Positions 11,601 through 20,053 of a stretch of DNA of 64,000 nucleotides are shown one piece after another. The notes below the pieces were generated by a model. The model saw only the letters and a list, made by a program, of their open reading frames with translations, made no database searches and was not told where the DNA came from. The stretch spans positions 1,550,001 to 1,614,000 of the forward strand of contig NZ_CP072852.1 in the NCBI RefSeq assembly GCF_017948265.1. The letters are read 5' to 3'. The position numbers and the translations under genes were made by a program. Origin of the DNA: Rhodoferax sp. PAMC 29310 (GTDB taxonomy: Bacteria; Pseudomonadota; Gammaproteobacteria; Burkholderiales; Burkholderiaceae_C). Positions within the stretch are counted from its first letter, which is position 1. The number at the start of each line of letters is the position of its first letter.

Positions 11601-12422
11601 ATGACGCTTCCCCACATAAACACCCCAAACACCACCCCGCTACCCTCAATGCGAATGCTGGCACGGCAGTTGATAAGAATTGAATCACCTGACCAAAAGG
11701 CAGACGAAGTCCGTGGAATCGAGTCGAAAGACCTGAGCATCGACGCCAGTGAGAAGATTGACTGTGTACAAGGTATTCCCGGCCGGCCAAATCGCCCCGC
11801 CCTTGTGCATCCAGGTCAACTGAAGCCGCGTGCGGTCGGAACGATTGAGGGACGGGCGACTTTGATTCATGCTTTGGCTCATATCGAAGCCAATGCCGTG
11901 AATTTGGCACTCGACGTGATTTGGCGATTTGAGGGAATGCCCGAGCGCTTCTACCTGGACTGGCTCCAGGTTGCCCGAGAAGAAGCCCTGCACTTTCAAC
12001 TTCTGCGCGATCACCTTCGCACATTGGGCTACTCCTACGGCGATTTCCCCGCCCACGACGGCCTATGGGAGATGGCAGAAAAAACCAAAGGTAGTCTGAT
12101 CGCCCGACTTGCCTTGGTGCCGCGCACCCTGGAAGCGCGTGGGCTGGATGTGACACCCACGATACGGACCAAGTTGATCTCGGTCAGTGACCGTGCCGGA
12201 GCGGCCATTCTGGACATCATCCTCCGCGATGAAATTGGGCATGTGGCGATTGGCAATCACTGGTACCGCCATCTGTGCGCGCAAAACCAACTTGACCATG
12301 TCAGCACCTACGCAACTTTGGCTCGCACCTATGGAGCAAAACCCCTGAAGGGTCCATTTAACTTAGACGCCAGACGCGCAGCGGGGTTTGACGAAACCGA
12401 GTTATCCGTGCTGGGCGGGTGA
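11601..12422 (+). CDS. DUF455 ferritin-like domain protein
   Basis: 273 aa. A ferritin-like four-helix bundle is suggested by the di-iron ligand pattern: LAHIEANAVNLALDV and REEALHFQLLRDHL (ExxH), then ILRDEIGHVAIGNHW (a second ExxH). DUF455 proteins are related to MiaE-like tRNA hydroxylases, but a substrate is not established. The N-terminal 40 residues are poorly conserved in style, so an ATG further in (11650) is possible. Divergent from the carbonic anhydrase gene. Confidence 0.8.
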   Translation: MTLPHINTPNTTPLPSMRMLARQLIRIESPDQKADEVRGIESKDLSIDASEKIDCVQGIPGRPNRPALVHPGQLKPRAVGTIEGRATLIHALAHIEANAVNLALDVIWRFEGMPERFYLDWLQVAREEALHFQLLRDHLRTLGYSYGDFPAHDGLWEMAEKTKGSLIARLALVPRTLEARGLDVTPTIRTKLISVSDRAGAAILDIILRDEIGHVAIGNHWYRHLCAQNQLDHVSTYATLARTYGAKPLKGPFNLDARRAAGFDETELSVLGG

Positions 12423-12494
12423 TTTTATTGTCATACTGTCAGCAACGCATTCCCTGCGTTTCTAGAATCAGCCCACTACCTCACGCCTAGCACC

Positions 12495-13751
12495 ATGCCC
12501 AACCTGCCAGATCCATTACCTTGGCCCGAAGCCGTTGCGCCGGACACGACTGCATTTGCCCGGCAAGCCATATTGAACCTCAACCGCACGATCTTTGGCT
12601 TTGAGCTATTTGATCGATCCCTGGCGCAGGGGACACACACCTCCGCCAGTGACGCGGCGCTGTTATTCAATGTGCTGTCCCACGCCGAGTGTGAGGTCTT
12701 GATGCAGCGCAAGATCATCTTTATCAATTGCACGCACGACACGCTGGCCAGTGGACACCTTGAGCTGGTGCCCCCTGAGCGCGTTGTCCTGGAACTCCCC
12801 CCTCTCGACGCCCCCCAGCGTGACGATGTAGAGACTCATTTGATGGCGTTGACCGACATCCGGCGACGCGGATTTCGCTTGGCATTTGACCAATCCGTCT
12901 TGACCGAACCCCACCTCAGCTGGCGGCCATTGGCATCGTTCATCAAAATTGATATTTCACATGCCTCAGAGAGCGAGCTCTCAGCATGGGTGCAAATGGC
13001 CCGACAAAACCCAAAAGCCCGACTGATCGCAGAGAAAGTCGAGACCGAAGCGCAGTTCGCGATGGCGCAAGACTTGGGGTTCACATTGTTTCAAGGCTAT
13101 TGGTTTGCCAAGCCCATTTTGCTTAGCGGTAAAACGGTTCGCCCCGCTCAGGCCGCCATCATCCAGTTGATAAATTTGGTCCGTCAACAAGCCAGCACCG
13201 CCCAGATCGAAGATGTGCTCAAGCGCGATCCGACTCTGTCGTTCAATCTGCTGCGCTTTATCAACTCCGCCGGCTTTGGTTTGAAGCACGAAATCACATC
13301 TTTCCGTCATGCGGTGATGATGCTGGGCCTCAAAAAGTTGTTTCGATGGGCGGCTTTGCTGCTGACCACCTCGCAGGGCGCTGGAACCTCCCCCGCTGTG
13401 GCCAATTTGGCAGTCGTGCGTGGCCGGCTGATGGAGTTGTTGGCGGCGGATTCACTCACGCCGGAGGAATGCGACAACGCCTTTGTCGTAGGCGTTTTTT
13501 CGATGCTGGACACGCTTCTTGGCATGCCGCTGGCACAAGCCATCGAAGCCATCGCCCTTCCAGACACCGTTGTCGACGCGCTGCTTCACAAGCAGGGCCT
13601 GCTGGCGCCCTATCTGGAGTTGACCGTTGCCTGTGAAAATGCCGATGACGCGATGTTTGCCAAAGCCAGTGCCACTTTGAAGCTATCGAGCCAACAAGTG
13701 AATTGGGCTCACCTGCAGGCGCTCTCCTGGACTGAGACCCTCGTCGACTAA
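12495..13751 (+). CDS. EAL/HDOD domain signalling protein (YuxH type)
   Basis: 418 aa. The N-terminal half is a degenerate EAL domain: the signature position reads IFGFELFDRSL and the Mg-binding residues are largely absent, so c-di-GMP hydrolysis is unlikely. KIDISH preserves part of the EAL core. The C-terminal half (about 205-410) is an HDOD domain, with LKRDPTLSFNLLRFINSAGFGL and MMLGLKKLFRWAALLL. This pairing is common in proteobacterial signalling proteins that act by protein contacts. It is a lone gene between DUF455 and xerD. Confidence 0.85.
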   Translation: MPNLPDPLPWPEAVAPDTTAFARQAILNLNRTIFGFELFDRSLAQGTHTSASDAALLFNVLSHAECEVLMQRKIIFINCTHDTLASGHLELVPPERVVLELPPLDAPQRDDVETHLMALTDIRRRGFRLAFDQSVLTEPHLSWRPLASFIKIDISHASESELSAWVQMARQNPKARLIAEKVETEAQFAMAQDLGFTLFQGYWFAKPILLSGKTVRPAQAAIIQLINLVRQQASTAQIEDVLKRDPTLSFNLLRFINSAGFGLKHEITSFRHAVMMLGLKKLFRWAALLLTTSQGAGTSPAVANLAVVRGRLMELLAADSLTPEECDNAFVVGVFSMLDTLLGMPLAQAIEAIALPDTVVDALLHKQGLLAPYLELTVACENADDAMFAKASATLKLSSQQVNWAHLQALSWTETLVD

Positions 13752-13771
13752 GGCCTCGATGGCGCTACGGG

Positions 13772-14713
13772 TTATCCCCGCGGATGGTGCTGGGCATGCA
13801 AAACTTTCAGCCGCTCTCGGGCCACATGGGTGTAGATCGTGGTCGTCGAGATATCAGCGTGCCCCAAGAGCATTTGCACAGCGCGCAAATCCGCCCCGTG
13901 GTTCAGCAAATGGGTGGCAAACGCATGGCGCAAGGTGTGCGGCGACAACGGCGCGGTGATACCGGCCTGGAGTGCATATTTTTTGACAATCATCCAGAAC
14001 ATCACCCGGCTCATGGCGGTGCCCGCTTTAAGCCCGCGCATCGTCACAAAGAGATCTTCGGTTTGCTTCCCCTCCAGCAGTTGCGGCCGATCCGACGCCA
14101 GGTAGCGCCCAAGCCAGTGACTGGCCACCTCGCCAAAAGGAACCAGACGCTCCTTGTTGCCTTTGCCCAGCACCCGCAGCACATTGTCCGAAAGACTGAC
14201 ATTGAACACACTCAATTCCACTAATTCGCCCACGCGCAAGCCGGAGGCATACATCAACTCCAGCATCGTGCGGTCCCGCGCGCCCAATGACGAACTGGTG
14301 TCAGGTGCCGCCAGCAAGGCCTCAACCTGCGCTTCAGTCAGCGTTTTGGGCACCCGCAAGGCTTGACGGGCCGCCCGTAACTTGAGGGTGGGGTCCGCAG
14401 AGATACGGCGCTCGCGCAATGCCCAGTGAAAATAGCGCTTAAACACAGTCAGGCGTCGATTGGCGGTCGTCGCCTTGCTGGTGGCGTGCTGGGCTGAGAA
14501 ATAGGCATTCAATTCCATCTCCTGCACGTCAACCAAACTCTTTGATCGCCCTGTCAGCCAGGTGGCAAAAAGCGTCAAGTCCCGTCGATAGGCCAACAAC
14601 GTGTTCCTGGAAAGCCCCTCTTCCAGCCACAAGGCATCAATGAAAGCATCCACCTCGGCAAGATCAGTGCCGGTCGGCGCAATAGTCGTTGTGTAATTTG
14701 CATCGCGGGTCAT
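13772..14713 (-). CDS. xerD: Site-specific tyrosine recombinase XerD
   Basis: 313 aa. XerD, with XerC, resolves chromosome dimers at dif during FtsK-dependent segregation. The N-terminal SAM-like DNA-binding domain spans about 15-105 and the catalytic domain about 120-305. Catalytic residues: Arg in YASGLRVGELVEL, the Lys in GKGNKERLVP, His-Arg in SPHTLRHAFATHL, His in LLGHADISTTTIYTHV and the Tyr in that same motif. Convergent with the EAL/HDOD gene and a typical stand-alone gene. Confidence 0.93.
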   Translation of the reverse strand: MTRDANYTTTIAPTGTDLAEVDAFIDALWLEEGLSRNTLLAYRRDLTLFATWLTGRSKSLVDVQEMELNAYFSAQHATSKATTANRRLTVFKRYFHWALRERRISADPTLKLRAARQALRVPKTLTEAQVEALLAAPDTSSSLGARDRTMLELMYASGLRVGELVELSVFNVSLSDNVLRVLGKGNKERLVPFGEVASHWLGRYLASDRPQLLEGKQTEDLFVTMRGLKAGTAMSRVMFWMIVKKYALQAGITAPLSPHTLRHAFATHLLNHGADLRAVQMLLGHADISTTTIYTHVARERLKVLHAQHHPRG

Positions 14714-14807
14714 GTGCCGTCAATATACCGCCAGCGTAGCCTTTGATCGGACTGGCCTGAACTCCTCTGCGCTTCGTTGGCCACACTAGCGCTGGTATCC
14801 TCGCCCG

Positions 14808-15719
14808 GTGTATTACGCCCAACTCCTATTTCCCGACTTTTCTCTGATTCTGATTGGATACCTGATCTGTCAGTTCACAGCCCTCAACCGCCCCGTTTGG
14901 CAGCATGTGGAAGGCGTGGTTTATTACGTGCTGTTTCCTGTGCTGCTGTTTCACTCCATCGTCAAAAGCCCGCTGGATCTGCGTGCCGCCTCCAGCCTGA
15001 TTGGTGCTGGTTGGTCCATGGGCCTCACTGGCATCGCAATGGCTTATGTTTTGCCCCATTTGCCAGGTTTTCAGCGTTGGATTCCGAAACGTGAACATGC
15101 TGCTAGCGCACAAGTCGCTTTTCGATTCAATTCATTTATCGGACTGGCCTTGATGGACCGGTTGGCGGGCCCGCAGGGCGTGCTGATGATCGCTGTGTTG
15201 ATCGGGGTCTGCGTGCCGCTGTTCAATGTGGCAGCGGTCTGGCCCATGGCGCGCCATGCCCAACGAGGGTTTCTGCGTGAACTGGTGCGAAACCCACTCA
15301 TCATTGCCACGGCGTCCGGTTTAACCGCCAATATTCTGGGCTTTACCCTTCCAGCCCTTCTTGAACCCCCGGTGACTCGTATTGGTGCTGCCTCGCTGGC
15401 TCTGGGTCTGATGTCGGCCGGTGCCGGTATGCAATTTGGGGCACTCCGGCTATACAAAACTTTGGGCATCAGCTTGCTGGCCATTCGTCACTTTCTACTG
15501 CCACTGGTTGCTCTTGGGTTTGCGCGTGTGTTTCAACTCGATCCAACGCAAACCATGGTTTTGCTCGCGTTTTCAGCCCTGCCCACGGCATCGAGCTGCT
15601 ACGTGTTGGCCGCCCGCATGGGTTATGACGGCGCCTTTGTTGCCGGGCTGGTGACCTTGTCCACGGTTTTGGGCGTATTCAGCTTGCCCTTTGCGCTTGG
15701 CGTGTTGACGGGATTGTAA
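14808..15719 (+). CDS. AEC family (auxin efflux carrier-type) transporter
   Basis: 303 aa, GTG start (no better start seen). About ten hydrophobic segments in two repeats, with the family segments FPVLLFHSIVKSPL near the N-terminus, NPLIIATASGLTAN in the middle and LPTASSCYVLAARMGYD near the end. AEC permeases export or import small organic acids such as malate; the substrate cannot be told. Convergent with queG; a 42-nt repeat copy fills the gap between them. Confidence 0.85.
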   Translation: MYYAQLLFPDFSLILIGYLICQFTALNRPVWQHVEGVVYYVLFPVLLFHSIVKSPLDLRAASSLIGAGWSMGLTGIAMAYVLPHLPGFQRWIPKREHAASAQVAFRFNSFIGLALMDRLAGPQGVLMIAVLIGVCVPLFNVAAVWPMARHAQRGFLRELVRNPLIIATASGLTANILGFTLPALLEPPVTRIGAASLALGLMSAGAGMQFGALRLYKTLGISLLAIRHFLLPLVALGFARVFQLDPTQTMVLLAFSALPTASSCYVLAARMGYDGAFVAGLVTLSTVLGVFSLPFALGVLTGL

Positions 15720-15750
15720 GACCGGCATGGATGTCAAAACGCTATTCTTT

Positions 15751-15792
15751 AAATTGCGCCATGCGCTTTATCCATATGGCTAAGATGGCTAT
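15751..15792 (-). repeat. 42-nt dispersed repeat, intergenic degenerate copy
   Basis: On the minus strand it reads ATAGCC, 30 nt, CAATTT. The middle (CATATGGATAAAGCGC) resembles the 54342 copy. It lies between the convergent stops of the AEC transporter gene and queG. Confidence 0.55.
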
Positions 15793-15796
15793 TGCC

Positions 15797-16888
15797 CTAT
15801 AAGCCCAAGGCCCAGGCAATATGCTCTCGAAGCACCTCGCTGGGGTGGTCCGCACGAGACCTTAGCGTGACGCACAGCGCCTCATCCTCGACTGGATTTT
15901 CTTTCTGCCGAGCGTTGCCTAAAGCGACGGCGATATTGCGCAACCAGCGCTCATGACCGATGCGTCGAATCGGGCTGCCCTCAGTGAATCGCAAAAACTC
16001 CTCTTCCGTCCAGGCAAACAGGGTGGCCAACTGGCTGCCAGCCAGGCCCTTGCGCTCATCAAAATCCGGCAAGGCGCTGCGTTGGGCAAACTTGTTCCAC
16101 GGGCAAATCAGCTGGCAATCATCACAACCGTAGATGCGGTTGCCGATCAAAGGACGCAGCTCCAAGGGAATCGGCCCGGCGTGCTCAATCGTCAGGTACG
16201 AAATGCAGCGCCGCGCATCCAACCGGTGCGGCGCCACAATGGCCTGGGTCGGGCAAATGTCAATGCAAGCGGTGCAGCTGCCGCAATGCGCGGCCACCGG
16301 TTCACTCAATGGCAAAGCCAGATCCACGTAAATTTCACCCAAAAAGAACGTCGAGCCGGCGTCTCGGCTCAGTAGCAACGTGTGCTTGCCTCGCCACCCC
16401 TGACCGCTGCGGGCGGCCAGTTCCGCCTCCAGCACCGGGGCGGAATCAGTGAACACGCGATGGCCAAACGGCCCAAGCAATTCGGCGATGCGGTCACTCA
16501 GCTTTTGCAATCGCGCACGCAAGACCTTGTGATAGTCTCGGCCACGGGCGTACACCGACACAATGCCCTCGGTGGGACGTTGCAAACGATCGAACTCAAC
16601 CGTCGGCCAGTTGTCCGGGGTGGACGCCGGAAGGTAGTCCATTCGGGCAGTGATGACGCTGACAGTGCCTGGAACCAATTCGGCCGGCCTGGCCCGTTTG
16701 AGGCCATGCGACGCCATGTAACCCATGTCACCATGAAAGCCGCGCTCCAACCACGCTGATAATCCGGCTTCAGACGAGGACAAATCGACACCGGCAACGC
16801 CAATTTGGGAGAATCCCAGTTCACGGGCCCACATCTGAATTTTGGAGACCAATTGACTGCTGTTGATATGAGGAATGGGAGTGGTCAC
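15797..16888 (-). CDS. queG: Epoxyqueuosine reductase
   Basis: 363 aa from GTG 16888 (VTTPIPHINSSQLVSKIQMW); the frame stays open further upstream but would run across tsaE. It reduces epoxyqueuosine to queuosine in tRNA, using cobalamin and two 4Fe-4S clusters. The ferredoxin motifs are CGSCTACIDICPTQAI and CDDCQLICPWN. Its 5' end overlaps the divergent tsaE start by about 20 bp, so both promoters lie in the partner's coding region or one start is further in (Met codon at 16834). Confidence 0.93.
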   Translation of the reverse strand: MTTPIPHINSSQLVSKIQMWARELGFSQIGVAGVDLSSSEAGLSAWLERGFHGDMGYMASHGLKRARPAELVPGTVSVITARMDYLPASTPDNWPTVEFDRLQRPTEGIVSVYARGRDYHKVLRARLQKLSDRIAELLGPFGHRVFTDSAPVLEAELAARSGQGWRGKHTLLLSRDAGSTFFLGEIYVDLALPLSEPVAAHCGSCTACIDICPTQAIVAPHRLDARRCISYLTIEHAGPIPLELRPLIGNRIYGCDDCQLICPWNKFAQRSALPDFDERKGLAGSQLATLFAWTEEEFLRFTEGSPIRRIGHERWLRNIAVALGNARQKENPVEDEALCVTLRSRADHPSEVLREHIAWALGL

Positions 16889-17392
16889 ACCCCGATTGTA
16901 AAAAGCCTGCTCTGGTCGGACGAGATTGCCACGCAATTGTTTGCATCGGCCCTGGCGAGCCAACCGGCCCTGCGCCATGCATTCATCGAATTGCACGGTG
17001 ATCTGGGCGCGGGGAAAACCACATTGGTGCGTCATATTCTGCGTGCCTTGGGTATTCAGGGCCGAGTCAAAAGTCCCACCTATGCGGTGGTAGAGCCGTA
17101 TGAACTGCCGGATCTCAATATCTGGCATTTCGACTTCTATCGGTTCAACGACCCCAGGGAATGGGAAGACGCAGGATTTCGGGATATTTTTGCCAGCCCC
17201 GGCTTAAAGCTTGCCGAGTGGCCTGAAAAGGCAACCGGTTTCATTCCTCGGGCAGACTTGGTCATCCACCTCGAAGCCCTGGAGGACGAGTCTCGCCAAG
17301 TCACGCTGACGGGGAAAACCGCCACTGGACTCGCACTTCTGCGAGCCGTCAGCACCCGACTGGCGCCACTTGACCGGGAGGACGCAGCATGA
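16868..17392 (+). CDS. tsaE: tRNA threonylcarbamoyladenosine biosynthesis ATPase TsaE
   Basis: 174 aa from ATG 16868; the frame opens at 16805 but that would lie deep inside queG. TsaE is the ATPase of the TsaBDE complex that installs t6A37 on ANN-decoding tRNAs. Walker A is HGDLGAGKTTLVRHIL, followed by VKSPTYAVVEPYEL and the HFDFYR segment. The stop overlaps the amiC start (ATGA), the usual tsaE-amiC order in proteobacteria. Confidence 0.92.
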   Translation: MRNGSGHTPIVKSLLWSDEIATQLFASALASQPALRHAFIELHGDLGAGKTTLVRHILRALGIQGRVKSPTYAVVEPYELPDLNIWHFDFYRFNDPREWEDAGFRDIFASPGLKLAEWPEKATGFIPRADLVIHLEALEDESRQVTLTGKTATGLALLRAVSTRLAPLDREDAA

Positions 17393-18759
17393 AGCGGCGC
17401 AGCGTACTGCAATCAGGTGCCTTGGCGCTCTTGCTGGGCGTCCAGCACATCGCCCGGGGTGCCACCATCCTGGCCGTGCGGGTTTGGCCCTCACCCGATT
17501 ACTCACGCGTGACGCTGGAGTCTGACACTGAGCTAAAAGCCAAACAATTTTTCGTCGGCAGCCCCCCCCGGTTGGCCATCGACATAGAGGGCTTGGACCT
17601 CAATCCCGCGCTCAAAGAGCTGGTTGGCAAAGTGCGCGCTGACGACCCGACGATTGCCGGCATTCGCGTAGGTCAATTTGCGCCCGGCGTGGTTCGCTTG
17701 GTGTTTGACCTCAAACAAGTGGCCACCCCCCAAGTCTTCACCCTGACCCCGATTGCTGCTTACCAGCACCGCATGGTGTTTGACCTCTACCCCACGCAGG
17801 TCATTGATCCGCTGGAGGCCTTGATCAGTGAACGCTTCACCACACCTTCGGGACCACCGGTCGCGGACTTGAACGACCCGCTCGCGGATCTGATTGCCAA
17901 GCAGGTCAATAGACCCAAAGCCAAGTCCGCTCCTGAATCCATAGCTGCTCCCCCAGAACCGACGTTGGCTACGAAGCCAAACAGCTCCAAAGTAGCGGTC
18001 GCCCCCCTGACCGGAAAATCGAACGCAGATGAAACCGACCGACTGATCATCATTGCGCTCGACCCTGGCCATGGTGGCGAAGACCCGGGCGCCATTGGCC
18101 CAGGCGGCACGCGGGAGAAAGATGTGGTGCTGCGGTTGGCCCATCGCCTGCGGGAGCGTATTAACGCGGGCTCCGTCAATGGCAATCCCATGCGGGCCTA
18201 TCTGACCCGGGACGCCGACTTCTTTGTGCCACTTCAGGTGCGGGTTCAAAAGGCCCAACGTGTGCAAGCAGACTTGTTTGTGAGCCTTCACGCCGACGCG
18301 TTCTACACCCCTCGCCCCCAAGGCGCCAGCGTTTTCGCGCTCAGCCAAGGCGGTGCATCCAGCACCGCCGCACGCTGGATGGCAGCCAAAGAAAACAAGG
18401 CCGATCAAATTGGCGGCTTGAATGTCACCGCCAAGGATTCCCAGGTCCGACGTGCTTTGTTTGATATGAGCACAACCGCTCAAATTAACGACAGCCTCAA
18501 GCTCGGTAGCGCTATGTTGGGTGAAATGAAACGGGTTGGGAAACTACACAAGCCCCGGGTGGAGCAGGCCGGTTTTGCCGTGCTCAAAGCACCCGACATT
18601 CCCAGCGTGCTGGTAGAGGCCGCGTTTATCAGCAACCCGGAAGAGGAAGCCAACCTCAACAGCGACGCGTATCTCGACCGCCTGTCTTTGGCGTTAATGC
18701 GCGGCATTGAAGGTTATTTCGCCAAGAACCCTCCACTGGCCCGCAACCGGTCTGTGTAG
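17389..18759 (+). CDS. amiC: N-acetylmuramoyl-L-alanine amidase (AmiC type)
   Basis: 456 aa. It cleaves septal peptidoglycan so daughter cells separate. N-terminus MKRRSVLQSGALALLLGV has a twin-arginine-type signal (Tat export is known for AmiC). An AMIN domain spans about 25-135 and localises the enzyme to the septum. The Amidase_3 domain (about 220-450) has zinc ligands in LDPGHGGEDPGA, REKDVVLRLA (Glu) and SLHADAF, with the catalytic Glu in LVEAAFISN. The linker around residue 185-200 contains a copy of the 42-nt repeat. Confidence 0.92.
   Translation: MKRRSVLQSGALALLLGVQHIARGATILAVRVWPSPDYSRVTLESDTELKAKQFFVGSPPRLAIDIEGLDLNPALKELVGKVRADDPTIAGIRVGQFAPGVVRLVFDLKQVATPQVFTLTPIAAYQHRMVFDLYPTQVIDPLEALISERFTTPSGPPVADLNDPLADLIAKQVNRPKAKSAPESIAAPPEPTLATKPNSSKVAVAPLTGKSNADETDRLIIIALDPGHGGEDPGAIGPGGTREKDVVLRLAHRLRERINAGSVNGNPMRAYLTRDADFFVPLQVRVQKAQRVQADLFVSLHADAFYTPRPQGASVFALSQGGASSTAARWMAAKENKADQIGGLNVTAKDSQVRRALFDMSTTAQINDSLKLGSAMLGEMKRVGKLHKPRVEQAGFAVLKAPDIPSVLVEAAFISNPEEEANLNSDAYLDRLSLALMRGIEGYFAKNPPLARNRSV
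17941..17982 (+). repeat. 42-nt dispersed repeat, copy in the amiC linker
   Basis: ATAGCT, 30 nt, CCAAAC. It is the most degenerate copy, but it keeps the 42-nt length and the GGCTACGAAG block near the end. It is read ATA-GCT (Ile-Ala), then ten residues, then Pro-Asn, in the flexible linker between AMIN and amidase domains. Confidence 0.5.
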
Positions 18760-18868
18760 CTGCTGATTTCAGCAACCTAGGGGAACCACTTATATAGATC
18801 AATGGTTTAGCGCGGACAATGCGACGTTTTTTACACTTTTACAAAGTGTCTCAATTTGAGAAAGAACG

Positions 18869-19495
18869 ATGACTGACCAAACACTAGACTTGACCGCCGC
18901 CATTTTTGCCAAGACGTCTCTTGGACAGCAGGAGATCCAGAGCCGGTCTCTGGGCCTGTCTGTGTTGGTTCGCCGGATTCTGGTGCTCATTGATGGCAAG
19001 CGCAACGGTGTCGAACTCGGTGGATTTGTACAGGGCCACGATATCTCGGCCATCATCAGCGAGTTAATGGGCCATGGTTGCATTGATGCCACGGCCCCAG
19101 CGCCGCACGCCGCCGAACCCGAAGCAGTCGCGCCGAAAGCCAAGAAACCAGATGGCACCAGCGTGTCCAGCCTGCCCCCTCACGAGACCCGCACCGCCAA
19201 AGACCTGGAGATGGCTCGCAACTTCATGACCAATTCGGTGAACAACATGTTTGGCCAGCACACCCGCCTGACATTGATTGAAGCCATCTTCAAATGTGAC
19301 AGCAGCGCGGCTTTACGAGAGGTCTATCCGGCCTGGGTCGAAACCATGTCTGGCAGTGCCATTGGGACACGACGCCTTCCCGAACTTCAACAAAAAACTA
19401 TTCTCCGTCCTCTAAGCTTGTCCACCCCAAGTGATTTGGCGGGTAGCGCGGTGGCGGCTCGCCTCGATCAGGCTGGCGTTGGGATCGTCGGTTGA
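18869..19495 (+). CDS. Hypothetical protein with a probable C-terminal frameshift
   Basis: 208 aa as read. The N-terminal part (about 1-70) is hydrophilic alpha/beta, an Ala/Pro/Lys linker spans about 73-110, and the C-terminal part (about 110-175, TAKDLEMARNFMTNSVNNMF to YPAWVETMSGSAIGTRRLPELQQK) is helical. Family not recognised. At the A6 run 19392-19397 a one-base deletion would give QQKLFSVL and a stop at 19413, exactly at the convergent frcK stop, whereas the annotated frame runs 83 bp into frcK. The true product is probably about 181 aa. Confidence 0.65.
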   Translation: MTDQTLDLTAAIFAKTSLGQQEIQSRSLGLSVLVRRILVLIDGKRNGVELGGFVQGHDISAIISELMGHGCIDATAPAPHAAEPEAVAPKAKKPDGTSVSSLPPHETRTAKDLEMARNFMTNSVNNMFGQHTRLTLIEAIFKCDSSAALREVYPAWVETMSGSAIGTRRLPELQQKTILRPLSLSTPSDLAGSAVAARLDQAGVGIVG

Positions 19496-20053
19496 GGTCA
19501 TCCATGCCAAGGCTTCTTCGCGGGTTCGCCCGTAGCGCATGTGACGGTGCAGCAAGCGGTCTCGACGAAGCGGCTCCTCGACGTCAAGGTACCAAACCTC
19601 GTTCAATACGCCGCGAACCTCAGCCCAAGGCCCCTCGTCCAGCAGCAGGTAATTCCCCTCAACAATGATCAAGGGGGTTTCGGCGAATACGGGTATGGCC
19701 CCCGCCACTCCCTCCTCCAGGTCACGCCGAAAATCCGGGGCATAAATCATCTCTCCAGGGGCTTGAGATCGAATGCGATGCAACAGGCTCAAAAAACCAC
19801 TGGCATCAAACGTATCTGCAGCGCCCTTTCTACCGGAGCGACCCAAACGGGCCAACTCCACATTGGCCAGATGAAAACCATCCATGGGCACGATTTGGCT
19901 TTGCAATGGAAAGGCCGCATGCACGGCTTGCGCCAAAGTCGACTTGCCCGCCCCCGGCGGCGCAACCAGACCCAGAATGACGCGTTCGCTGGCTGAGGCC
20001 CACTGTGCCAACAGTGAACGGCAGGTCTCAGGCAAGACCACCACGTCATTCAC
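19412..20053 (-). CDS. frcK: P-loop kinase of the sugar ABC locus (FrcK-like)
   Basis: 213 aa, uridine kinase/phosphoribulokinase-like fold. Walker A is LVAPPGAGKSTLAQAV, followed by MDGFHLANVELARLGR and IYAPDFRRDLEE, and Walker B-like IIVEGNYLLL. The same protein accompanies the fructose ABC transporter frcBCA in Sinorhizobium (FrcK), where its exact role is open. Its start overlaps the stop of the upstream PfkB-type kinase gene (ATGA), so the two kinases form one operon, divergent from frcBCA. Confidence 0.8.
   Translation of the reverse strand: MNDVVVLPETCRSLLAQWASASERVILGLVAPPGAGKSTLAQAVHAAFPLQSQIVPMDGFHLANVELARLGRSGRKGAADTFDASGFLSLLHRIRSQAPGEMIYAPDFRRDLEEGVAGAIPVFAETPLIIVEGNYLLLDEGPWAEVRGVLNEVWYLDVEEPLRRDRLLHRHMRYGRTREEALAWMTSTDDPNASLIEASRHRATRQITWGGQA

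Noticed and set aside
19392..19398. Programmed -1 frameshift at the slippery heptamer A-AAA-AAC
   Set aside because: The reading frame divides the run as CAA-AAA-ACT, so the heptamer is not in the phase needed for -1 slippage, and the useful product needs the opposite shift. An indel is more likely.
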